Part shown: positions 7,459 through 14,329 of the stretch, piece after piece
Numbering within the stretch: the first letter of the stretch is position 1
Layout: every line of letters starts with the position of its first letter
Source of the DNA: Flavobacteriaceae bacterium UBA3591
GTDB lineage: Bacteria > Bacteroidota > Bacteroidia > Flavobacteriales > Flavobacteriaceae
Assembly (NCBI GenBank): GCA_002375695.1
Contig: DFMO01000003.1
Span: 1-17,283, forward strand
Length of the DNA: 17,283 bases
Direction: 5' to 3'
Position numbers and translations under genes: made by a program
Notes under the pieces: model-generated
The model's database searches: none
What the model saw: only the letters and a program-made list of their open reading frames with translations
Told to the model about the DNA's origin: nothing

Positions 7459-8736
7459 TTATTCTTTATTTTCGTTTTTAGATTCTGTTACCGAAACTTT
7501 ATCGCCTTGTTTTAGCGATTTTGTAACTGTATTATAAGGCCCAACAATCACCGTTTCACCTTCTTTTAAACCAGATACAATCTCAATATTGGTATCGTCT
7601 TGAATACCTGTTTTTACTACGCGCAGCTTTGCAACCTCACCTTCTTTTACATACACCGCTTCAAACTTTTCATCTGAAATTGAATTAACTTGATTTGTGT
7701 AAGTTCTTTTTGAATCGGTGGTATCAGTTTTTATTACAATAGCACTAATAGGCACCCCAATAATATTTTTCTTTTTATTGGTAATAATATCTACCGTGGC
7801 GGTCATCCCTGGACGAAAAGGCGAATAACTCTCGGGTTTCCCTTCGGTTAAACTTTTGTACGATTCGGGAAGAATTCTAACTTTTACTTTAAAATTAGTT
7901 ACTTGATCTGCTGTTAATGAACTTTCGGCACTATTGGCAATTTCGCTTACTACGCCTTGAAATTCGCGCTTAAGGTAAGCATCAACCTCAACAATTGTTG
8001 AATCTCCCACCGAAACTTTAACAATATCATTTTCGTTTACATCTACAACAACTTCCATATTTTGAAGGTTGGCAACGCGAACAATTTCGGTACCTGCCAT
8101 TTGCGCGGTCCCCACTACTCTTTCACCCAATTCAACCGAAAGTTTTGAAATTGTTCCACTCATGGGGGCATAAATGGTAGTTCGCGAAAGATTATCTACA
8201 GACTGTTTTACATTTGCCGAAGCACTTTGCACACTGTAATATGCGGCTTTTACATTGGCCTGTGCCATTTCGTAATCGGCAACAGATTTATCCCATTCGG
8301 CTTTAGAAATCACGCCTTTTTCAAAAAGTGTTTTATTGCGTTCATAAGTAAGTTTAGCATTACGTTCGCTAGCTTCTGCTTGCGTTAATTGCGCCCTTAC
8401 ATTTTGTAAACTAGCCTGCGATTGACTTACTGCAGCCTGAATAAGATCGGGGTTTATTTTTACCAAAAGGTCGCCTTTTTCAACCGTTTGACCTTCTCTT
8501 ACCGGAAGCTCAATAATTTCGCCCGAAACTTCGGATGACAGCGCCACCTCAACCTCTGGCTGTATTTTTCCTGTAGCAGCTACGGTCTCAAAGATATCAA
8601 TAGGTGAAATTTGAGATACTTCAACCTCTTTAAAATCGCCAGTTTTACCAAACAGACCCGCCTTTTTTCCAGCAATTAGTAGCACGATTAGCAGTACAAT
8701 TACAGCACTAATCCAAATGATTGTTTTTTTCTTCAT
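7459..8736 (-). CDS. Periplasmic adaptor (HlyD/MacA-type) of a tripartite efflux system
   Basis: A 425-residue membrane-fusion protein that would bridge an inner-membrane pump and the TolC channel. A single N-terminal membrane anchor spans about 5-22. The split lipoyl-like domain is visible at about 66-99 (SSEVSGEIIELPVREGQTV) and 185-220 (IYAPMSGTISKL). Between them is a coiled-coil hairpin rich in Ala, Gln and Asn (about 100-180), followed by beta-barrel and membrane-proximal parts. It starts 2 bases after the TolC-like stop and ends 5 bases before tsaB. No ABC (MacB-like) or RND pump gene follows, so the transport partner must be encoded elsewhere. MacA-like is my best guess from general pattern, not proof. 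Confidence 0.92.
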   Translation of the reverse strand: MKKKTIIWISAVIVLLIVLLIAGKKAGLFGKTGDFKEVEVSQISPIDIFETVAATGKIQPEVEVALSSEVSGEIIELPVREGQTVEKGDLLVKINPDLIQAAVSQSQASLQNVRAQLTQAEASERNAKLTYERNKTLFEKGVISKAEWDKSVADYEMAQANVKAAYYSVQSASANVKQSVDNLSRTTIYAPMSGTISKLSVELGERVVGTAQMAGTEIVRVANLQNMEVVVDVNENDIVKVSVGDSTIVEVDAYLKREFQGVVSEIANSAESSLTADQVTNFKVKVRILPESYKSLTEGKPESYSPFRPGMTATVDIITNKKKNIIGVPISAIVIKTDTTDSKRTYTNQVNSISDEKFEAVYVKEGEVAKLRVVKTGIQDDTNIEIVSGLKEGETVIVGPYNTVTKSLKQGDKVSVTESKNENKE

Positions 8737-8738
8737 AC

Positions 8739-10070
8739 TTAAAATTTTAATTCGGTTGCTGGAACACCAAAGTAAAGCTCCAAAACTTTTAGTTTAAAAA
8801 TATATTCAAATTTTGCTCGGTTCTCTTCAATCTTCGCATTGTCATAGCGCAACTTTGACTGGCTAAAATCGAATGCATTTGTAATTCCCACATCAAAACG
8901 CTCTTTGGCGTATTGATAAGCCAACTCTTGAGACTCTAATGCCACTGTAGCCGCTTCGTAAGCTTTGAGCGCTCCCTGAGCATCTACGTAAGCTTGGTAC
9001 ACGTTTGACTCTAAATCGAGTTTTGCCTGCTCTAGTTGAAATTGAGAATTTTGTACGTTTATTTTACTTCGCTTTACATTATTGCGTACTGCAAACCCAT
9101 TAAAAATAGGCACATTTAATTGGAGTCCGTACCCAATACCATCGTTGAGATATAATTGTTCAACAAAATCGCGTTGCAATGGATCATTATCAGCATATCG
9201 CGTATTATAGCCAAAGAAAGCCGAAAGCGTTGGATAATATCCGCTACGCGAAATTTGTAAATCTTTTTCGGCCAAAAGCACATTGCTTTCGGCAATTTTA
9301 ACTTCAGAACGGGTTTGCTTAGCGCTTTCAATTATTTTTGAGACTTCCAAATTTGTAATTCCTCCGTCTATTATATTAAATTCTTCGTCTGCAATATCGA
9401 AATTTTCGTAATCTTTAATTAAAAGAAGTTGCGCCAAACTAATAAGCGAGATTTTTACAGTGTTTTCTGCCACGGCTAATCGTTGCTTTTCGGCGGCATC
9501 GGTCGCTTTTATTTCTAAAAGATCGCCTCGCGGAAGCACACCAGCATCAACAAGCTCGTTGGTTCGGGTGTATTGCTCCTGGGTAACTATATTTTGAGAT
9601 TTAGCAACTTTTAGATTTGCTTTGTTTAGCAGCACTTGTAAGTATGAATTTGCCACTGCAAGCGCTATATCGTCTTTCATCTTATCTAACCGATATTGCG
9701 CGGCCAATTTTGAAAGTTTGGAACGTTGCAATTCGCGTACATTTCTAAGGCCGTCAAAAAGCGTTAACCCTACGTTAATTGCTCCAGATGCTGAGCCTAA
9801 CGTAGTATTTTCTAATTGATTTGTTGTTGGGTTTAAACTTAGTCCAGTATTTTTTGACGCCGAAGCATTGGCATTAATAGAAGGTAAAAAGTTGCCAATG
9901 GCATCGAGCCTTTCTATATCACTTCGGTCAACGTCTAATTCGTTTTGTTTTACTGAAATGTTATTTTCCAAGGCGTGATTAACACACGCTTGCAATGTCC
10001 ATTTTTGAGATTGCGCATTGAGCGAAATACTAATGATTAAAAAAAAGAATGGAATGGCTAGCTTCTTCAT
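8739..10070 (-). CDS. TolC-family outer-membrane efflux protein
   Basis: A 443-residue outer-membrane channel protein. It has a signal peptide (MKKLAIPFFFLIISISLNAQ), then WTLQACVNHALENN, the usual opening of the outer-membrane-efflux fold, and two similar halves of long Ala/Leu/Gln-rich helices. Each half has a TolC-like element, such as TRTNELVDAGVLPRGDL and YAKERFDVGITNAFD. I start at the ATG at 10070. A further ATG in frame at 10103 would place 11 residues before the signal peptide. It heads the operon with the adaptor and tsaB. The 246 bases upstream (10071-10316) hold no gene. The only promoter-like sign there is a minus-strand TATTTTG (10117-10123), one base shorter than the -7 consensus. 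Confidence 0.93.
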   Translation of the reverse strand: MKKLAIPFFFLIISISLNAQSQKWTLQACVNHALENNISVKQNELDVDRSDIERLDAIGNFLPSINANASASKNTGLSLNPTTNQLENTTLGSASGAINVGLTLFDGLRNVRELQRSKLSKLAAQYRLDKMKDDIALAVANSYLQVLLNKANLKVAKSQNIVTQEQYTRTNELVDAGVLPRGDLLEIKATDAAEKQRLAVAENTVKISLISLAQLLLIKDYENFDIADEEFNIIDGGITNLEVSKIIESAKQTRSEVKIAESNVLLAEKDLQISRSGYYPTLSAFFGYNTRYADNDPLQRDFVEQLYLNDGIGYGLQLNVPIFNGFAVRNNVKRSKINVQNSQFQLEQAKLDLESNVYQAYVDAQGALKAYEAATVALESQELAYQYAKERFDVGITNAFDFSQSKLRYDNAKIEENRAKFEYIFKLKVLELYFGVPATELKF

Positions 10071-10316
10071 ATATTTTTCTATTATTGAATAAGTCTTTTG
10101 CATGGCTCATGCGTTACAAAATATTTAAAATAATAATGAGAAATTAATTTCTTTCGAAGAAAATCTGCCAAACACACTGTAATCACGATCTTAAAATACT
10201 TTAAACCTTATTAAAGACTTAACCACTTCAACAATTATTTTTATTAGAAATACAGTTAAAATATAATTTACTTATAAGACTAAATATAGGTCAAAGTGTT
10301 ACACAATGTTTTAAAA

Positions 10317-10553
10317 CTACAATGCTTTTTCTTGACGCGCTTTTTTTCGGCTACGATAGATTGCAATTCCTATAATGGCAATTAATAAATACGGAAATAT
10401 CATTAAGTAAACTATCCCGTTATTTATTCCTTTTGCCGTTTGTCCACCTTCTTCGGTTTCTAAAACTGCCCTACACATAGCGCATTGCGCCTCTGCTGGT
10501 ACAACTACTAGCAAAAGAGCAACGAGCAATAAAAGAAGTGATTTTGTATTCAT
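10317..10553 (-). CDS. Small membrane protein with exported CxxC motif
   Basis: A 78-residue protein with an N-terminal signal sequence (about 1-22), a mature N-terminus starting QCAMCRAVLE, a transmembrane helix (about 47-66) and a short basic tail (RSRKKARQEK). The CxxC pair would face the periplasm. There is no following His, so it is not a c-type haem site. It lies 20 bases after the DUF420 gene at the end of the oxidase-assembly run. I recall similar small proteins beside DUF420 in other flavobacteria. A role in metal or thiol handling for cytochrome oxidase is inference; no function is established. Confidence 0.8.
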   Translation of the reverse strand: MNTKSLLLLLVALLLVVVPAEAQCAMCRAVLETEEGGQTAKGINNGIVYLMIFPYLLIAIIGIAIYRSRKKARQEKAL

Positions 10554-10573
10554 TTTAAAATAGATTCAACAAA

Positions 10574-11101
10574 TTAATAGTACGGAGAAATCATTAAGTA
10601 CACAATAACTCCCGAGACAGCTACATACAACCAAAGTGGAAAGGTAATTCGTGCAATTTTTCGATGTTTAAAAAATTGTCCGGTAATTCCTCTAACATAC
10701 GTTATTAAAACAAAGGGAATAACCACAATAGACAGCAAAATGTGGGTTATAAGAATAAAATAATACACGTATTTAATAAGGCCCTCGCCACCAAATTTGG
10801 TAGAATCTGAGGTCATATGGTAGGCTACATACATCATTAAAAACAAAGCAGAGAAAACAATAGCTGTTTTCATTAAATTTTCGTGAAGCTTTCGATTGCC
10901 TTTTCTAATTTGATATACGGCTACCACCAAAATAATTGCCGTAAGTGCATTAATAGTTGCATAAATTGGCGGTAAAAAACCTAAACGATCTACTCCGGGG
11001 ATTTTTACTGTAAATAATACTGCTACAGCAATAGGAATTAGGATTGATAAAATCCAAATCCACAAATTGTATTTATTGGGGTTTTGTGCGGGAGTATCCA
11101 T
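10574..11101 (-). CDS. DUF420 membrane protein
   Basis: A 175-residue integral membrane protein with about five helices (roughly 12-32, 43-62, 80-98, 110-137 and 150-171). Scattered His residues at or near helix ends (KLHENLM, YHMTSD, THILL, KHRKIAR) fit the DUF420 family. Members of this family in other bacteria, related to Bacillus YozB, are tied by gene context to haem-copper oxidases. A role in oxidase assembly is therefore likely, but its reaction is unknown. It starts 3 bases after the SCO stop, so the two are tightly coupled. Confidence 0.85.
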   Translation of the reverse strand: MDTPAQNPNKYNLWIWILSILIPIAVAVLFTVKIPGVDRLGFLPPIYATINALTAIILVVAVYQIRKGNRKLHENLMKTAIVFSALFLMMYVAYHMTSDSTKFGGEGLIKYVYYFILITHILLSIVVIPFVLITYVRGITGQFFKHRKIARITFPLWLYVAVSGVIVYLMISPYY

Positions 11102-11104
11102 TGC

Positions 11105-11728
11105 TTATAACAAGTGTTTAATATCTTCTTTTAGCATTTGTATTGCTTTATCGTCTAACCCGTCGTAATAAATAATTGGGTTGCCGTGCTCGTCTATTCT
11201 TGAGCGAATATTGCCGTTTTGATCGATAAGCGCAAAATAACCCGAATGTTCAAAACCACCATCTTCTATAGAACCTTCGCCAACATACAAGTTAAACCCT
11301 TCGTTTGATAGTTTAAATACATCCTCTTTTTTACCGGTTAAAAGATGCCATTGTGGTTTTATTATGCCTTTATTTTTTGCGTATTCTTTTAAAACTTGAG
11401 GAGTGTCATGTGCGGGATCTATAGAGATTGATGCGATTGCAACCCTGGGATTTCCTAAAAATTCATTTTGAATTTTTAGCATATTCTCGGTCATAATTGG
11501 ACAAATAGATGGGCAGGTTGTAAAGAAAAATTCAACTATATAAACCTTGTCTTTAAAATCTTGATTTGTTATTTGCTTCCCATCTTGATTTGTAAAACTA
11601 AATGCAGGCACTTGGCCAATAGTAGCTAACTCGGGGGTTAAAAATCTTTCAACAATGTTTGGTACGGCCCAAATACCAAACACTAAAATCACAAATGAAA
11701 TGCCAATGTAAGAATAGTTCTTTTTCAC
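11105..11728 (-). CDS. SCO1/SenC-type copper chaperone for cytochrome oxidase
   Basis: A 207-residue protein with an N-terminal membrane anchor (about 8-24) and a periplasmic thioredoxin-fold domain. The copper-binding set of SCO proteins is complete: Cys72 and Cys76 in TTCPSICPIM, and His161 in FEHSGYFALI. The family signature SIDPAHDTP (102-110) is also present. SCO proteins deliver copper to, or reduce, the CuA site of cytochrome c oxidase subunit II. It is followed after 3 bases by DUF420 and preceded by a Cys-less relative. Confidence 0.94.
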   Translation of the reverse strand: MKKNYSYIGISFVILVFGIWAVPNIVERFLTPELATIGQVPAFSFTNQDGKQITNQDFKDKVYIVEFFFTTCPSICPIMTENMLKIQNEFLGNPRVAIASISIDPAHDTPQVLKEYAKNKGIIKPQWHLLTGKKEDVFKLSNEGFNLYVGEGSIEDGGFEHSGYFALIDQNGNIRSRIDEHGNPIIYYDGLDDKAIQMLKEDIKHLL

Positions 11729-11780
11729 GATAAGTATTCTTTAATAAAATTAATTACGTTTAATATTTTTAGGTTCTTTT

Positions 11781-12425
11781 TTATATATCTCTATTTGCAT
11801 TATACTTTTTAAGCGCCCTGCGGTACTCTGCTAAAAGTACTTTAACATCGTCGCTCATCTTGTTATTTATTTCTGCAATGGTGCTAGAATCAAAACCGTA
11901 CATGACACCCTCATCTTCGTCGTCGTCGCGCCCTCGAAGGCTGCGTTCTTTGTCTATTAAAAAAACGTACGGGGTTGATAAGCCGTTATCTAAGGTAATA
12001 TTAGATTTTAACGAATTAAATACTTTTTGAATTTGTGCTGCAGAGCCAAATGCAAAAAACCAAGCATCTGTAGGGGCAATTTGTTGTAATTTTTCTTCAA
12101 TATTTTGAGCCTGTACTCTGGCTTCTTCGGGTAAAAGAATTACAAATTGAAACTCATTAAATTGATGATTTTTGGTGTAGATTTTATGCGCTAAATTATA
12201 GGCGTAAGCTCGATGCGCTTCTAAATCTTTTCCGAAAAAACCCAAAACTGTAATTCTATTTTTTAACTGAACACTATTTCCGTTCAAGGTTGTAAAACCG
12301 TCCAGTTCGGAAACAGATTGAGTTAAAATAGGTAGCGTTGCGAAGTTATTTTTTCCAGAAGCAAAAAAAACATAAACTGTAATAGGCAGTAAAAACAGAA
12401 TGCCGAGAACTAAATACTTTTTCAT
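11781..12425 (-). CDS. SCO-like membrane-anchored protein lacking the copper motif
   Basis: A 214-residue protein with an N-terminal membrane anchor (about 4-21) and an exported domain. The layout resembles a thioredoxin/SCO fold: ITVLGFFGKDLEAHRAYAY occupies the place where SCO has its CxxxC loop, and TPYVFLIDKERSLRGR occupies the later strand-turn-strand. There is no cysteine anywhere, so it can bind copper neither by CxxxC nor by a thiol. An acidic stretch (RDDDEDEG) and a charged C-terminal helix follow. It lies 52 bases upstream of the true SCO gene and is the first gene of this transcript, behind its own promoter. A scaffold or partner role is inference, and relation to SCO is by layout rather than by strong identity. 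Confidence 0.75.
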   Translation of the reverse strand: MKKYLVLGILFLLPITVYVFFASGKNNFATLPILTQSVSELDGFTTLNGNSVQLKNRITVLGFFGKDLEAHRAYAYNLAHKIYTKNHQFNEFQFVILLPEEARVQAQNIEEKLQQIAPTDAWFFAFGSAAQIQKVFNSLKSNITLDNGLSTPYVFLIDKERSLRGRDDDEDEGVMYGFDSSTIAEINNKMSDDVKVLLAEYRRALKKYNANRDI

Positions 12426-12437
12426 TATTGCAATTTT

Positions 12438-12469
12438 ACAACTACTTAAAATTCAGTAAAAGTAGTTGT
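12438..12469. repeat. Inverted repeat in the 5' leader of the SCO-like gene
   Basis: ACAACTACTT (12438-12447) and AAGTAGTTGT (12460-12469) form a perfect 10-bp inverted repeat with a 12-base spacer. It begins two bases after the -7 box and ends 12 bases before the ATG. It may be an operator for a dimeric repressor or a 5' mRNA hairpin. It lacks a T tract, so it is not a terminator. Confidence 0.55.
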
Positions 12470-12470
12470 G

Positions 12471-12501
12471 CAAAAATACAGGGTAAAAGGGGGTTGGGCA
12501 A
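12471..12501 (-). promoter_or_regulatory. Promoter of the SCO-like/SCO/DUF420 transcript
   Basis: On the minus strand TTG (12501-12499) is followed after 20 bases by TATTTTTG (12478-12471), a full match to the Bacteroidetes -33/-7 consensus. The expected start of transcription is near 12465, giving a leader of about 40 bases to the ATG at 12425. It lets this half of the respiratory cluster be transcribed apart from the oxidase subunit genes. Confidence 0.65.
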
Positions 12502-12512
12502 TCTTTTGAATG

Positions 12513-12764
12513 TTAATTTTCAATTTTAGGAAGGTTTTTAAAACTCTCAAAAAACTCTTCGGGAGTAATGTTGAAGTAATCGCACAATTTAATTAATGTA
12601 GTAAACGAAATATCGCGTTTTCCCTGCTCAATTCTTCCTATATGTACATTGGTCTCGTGAAAACACTAGAGTTGAGTCAAGTTTTTTTGCACTCGAAGCT
12701 CCTTAGTCCTTTTTGCCAGGCAGCGTAATAATTCGGTATTATTATTCTTTGTATTCAATGACAC
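12513..12764 (-). pseudogene. XRE-family HTH regulator broken by an amber codon
   Basis: Read on the minus strand from GTG 12764 (or TTG 12758) to TAA 12515-12513, this frame encodes an approximately 80-residue one-domain XRE/Cro-type helix-turn-helix protein. The first part reads TELLRCLAKRTKELRVQKNLTQL. A TAG at 12668-12666 interrupts it, and the frame then continues without a shift as CFHETNVHIGRIEQGKRDIS, then FTTLIKLCDYFNITPEEFF. HIGRIEQGKRDIS is the typical recognition helix and following turn of flavobacterial XRE regulators, and the spacing across the stop is exact. A single substitution has thus stopped the protein within the HTH domain. It is either a recent pseudogene or a sequencing error. 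It lies just upstream of the SCO-like promoter and in the same direction. Confidence 0.75.
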
Positions 12765-12856
12765 GAAGGTCAGTGGTCGAAAAAAATAACACAATTACCG
12801 TTGGGTATTTATTTTTTCGTGCACTTAAGATATTATTAACCAAAATTTTAAGAATT

Positions 12857-12889
12857 ATGAAAAACCTACTTCTTTTTGTACATTTATGA
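12857..12889 (+). other. Frameshifted signal-peptide start of the M43-like gene
   Basis: ATG at 12857 opens MKNLLLFVHL and then meets TGA at 12887-12889. Moving one base into the next frame continues as MINVFAMNAQQ. Together they would make an ordinary flavobacterial signal peptide (basic start, hydrophobic core, NAQ cleavage end). One base appears to be missing between 12857 and 12885, most likely in the run of five T at 12873-12877. Confidence 0.6.
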
Positions 12890-14268
12890 TAAACGTATTT
12901 GCTATGAATGCACAGCAGAACAATTTAGAATGTGCAACACCTGAATCTTCAATTCCCGACCCTGCGGGAATTTATAGTTACTCAACGGACTTAAATTATT
13001 TTGCAGATAAAGATCCAGTGGTGTTAAACATTTATTTTTGGGGCATTAAATATCCCAATGGACATAATGACTTTGAGAATAGAGAGCACGATGTATTACA
13101 AGCTGTAGCAAATTTGAATATTATGTACAACCAGTTTAATATTTTTTTCAAGTACAGAGGTTTTGAAGAAATTGACAGTCCCGTACTTCCTAATGATCCT
13201 AATGGTTATTATATTCTGGAAACTATTTCTCAGTATCACGGATTAACATCTTGGGCTACAGCCAATGGGTATAAAAAAGCCGACGCTTTTAATGTTTATG
13301 CTTTTGGCTGGGCCAATTGGGGAGGTGGTATAGCATCCATGCCTGGTCTTACATGTGGAGTTAGCTCTGATTCAATTGCAAACAACCTTACAGTTCACGA
13401 AATAGGCCATAATCTTAATTTAGGTCATACAAGATCTGTTAACGAACATACAACACGTGATCCTCAAAATCAATATTTTAATGCCGATGTTGCTGGTGAT
13501 AAAGTGGTGGATACAGCTGCTAATTCTGGATTTTATGATTCTTCCTGCCAATGTACTCCTTATGTAGATCAAAATACTTGCAACTATTTTGGAACTGAGA
13601 CGGATAATTCACCAGATAATGTACCTTATGATATTGACCACGAAGATGTCATCAACATTATGGGCAATGCGTATGGATGTTCGGAACAATATTTAACAAC
13701 AGGTCAAGGCATTCGAGCAAGGGAAGCAATTGCAGCTGGATATTACAATGCGGCAATTACTAATGTATCTTCACTCTATGAACCGTATGCGGGAGCATAC
13801 TTTGATCCAAACAATCCTAACGATCAATTATACAAACCACTGTTTCAGCCTGGTTTCGATTACCGCTTTTTTGAATGCGATTGCGACTGCCCTGAGCCGG
13901 CACCTTATGAAGATATTTCATTTTCATATACACAGAATATTCTAAAACAAGTTAGCAAATATGAAAACGATTTCAGTTCTATCTACCATCCCAACCATAC
14001 AGCAATAGCTATAAAAATTGAAAACGAACCCATTTTTTGGCCTCAACCACGCCGATGCTATGACAATCCATATAGAAAACCCAATAGTGGCAGCATAACA
14101 AAATTTAATGATAATGTGTTTAACACCAACATCACTGTAACTCAAAAAGATTCTTTAGGCATTAACAATAATAATCTTGTTGAACAACTTGAACCAGGAC
14201 TTTATAAAATTGAAAAAAGATATGAAGAAGGGAATACAGAACAAGATATAATCTTTAAACAAGAGTAA
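12886..14268 (+). CDS. Pappalysin-like (M43-type) zinc metalloprotease, start damaged
   Basis: The open frame gives 460 residues. The metzincin zinc site is present: HEIGHNLNLGH with His171, Glu172, His175 and His181, and a Met-turn at INIMGNAYGC (Met259). The path between them (GDKVVDT, then Cys221, Cys223 and Cys232, ending in LTTGQGIR) follows the layout of secreted M43/pappalysin proteases. Asn178 replaces the usual Gly of HExxHxxGxxH, so activity needs proof. After about 330 there is a Cys-rich ECDCDCPEP stretch and a region I cannot assign. The end (LEPGLYKIEKR, then DIIFKQE) only faintly resembles a T9SS sorting domain. The frame's own ATG at 12886 lacks the basic start of a signal peptide, because the natural start at 12857 is one base out of frame. 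Export may therefore be lost, or the base may be a sequencing error. Confidence 0.75.
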   Translation: MINVFAMNAQQNNLECATPESSIPDPAGIYSYSTDLNYFADKDPVVLNIYFWGIKYPNGHNDFENREHDVLQAVANLNIMYNQFNIFFKYRGFEEIDSPVLPNDPNGYYILETISQYHGLTSWATANGYKKADAFNVYAFGWANWGGGIASMPGLTCGVSSDSIANNLTVHEIGHNLNLGHTRSVNEHTTRDPQNQYFNADVAGDKVVDTAANSGFYDSSCQCTPYVDQNTCNYFGTETDNSPDNVPYDIDHEDVINIMGNAYGCSEQYLTTGQGIRAREAIAAGYYNAAITNVSSLYEPYAGAYFDPNNPNDQLYKPLFQPGFDYRFFECDCDCPEPAPYEDISFSYTQNILKQVSKYENDFSSIYHPNHTAIAIKIENEPIFWPQPRRCYDNPYRKPNSGSITKFNDNVFNTNITVTQKDSLGINNNNLVEQLEPGLYKIEKRYEEGNTEQDIIFKQE

Positions 14269-14283
14269 GTTAAGAAAAATTTT

Positions 14284-14310
14284 ATGGCTCCTAAAGACTT
14301 TAGGAGCCAT
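14284..14310. repeat. Perfect 27-base palindrome between the two insert genes
   Basis: Arms of 13 bases (ATGGCTCCTAAAG and CTTTAGGAGCCAT) flank one central A. The hairpin stands 16 bases after the protease stop and 20 bases before the propeller-gene ATG. On the plus strand it is followed only by TCTATT, and on the minus strand by AAAATTTTTC. It could be a poor or bidirectional terminator, or an mRNA-stabilising hairpin. Confidence 0.6.
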
Positions 14311-14329
14311 TCTATTAAAACCACTAGCG

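Noticed and set aside
10071..10103. Starting the TolC-type protein at ATG 10103
   Set aside because: It would put 11 polar residues before a complete signal peptide that has its own ATG at 10070.
10071..10316. A small RNA or hidden gene in the 246-base gap before the TolC-type gene
   Set aside because: I saw no coding frame, stable hairpin or terminator, only AT-rich sequence with a weak promoter-like box.
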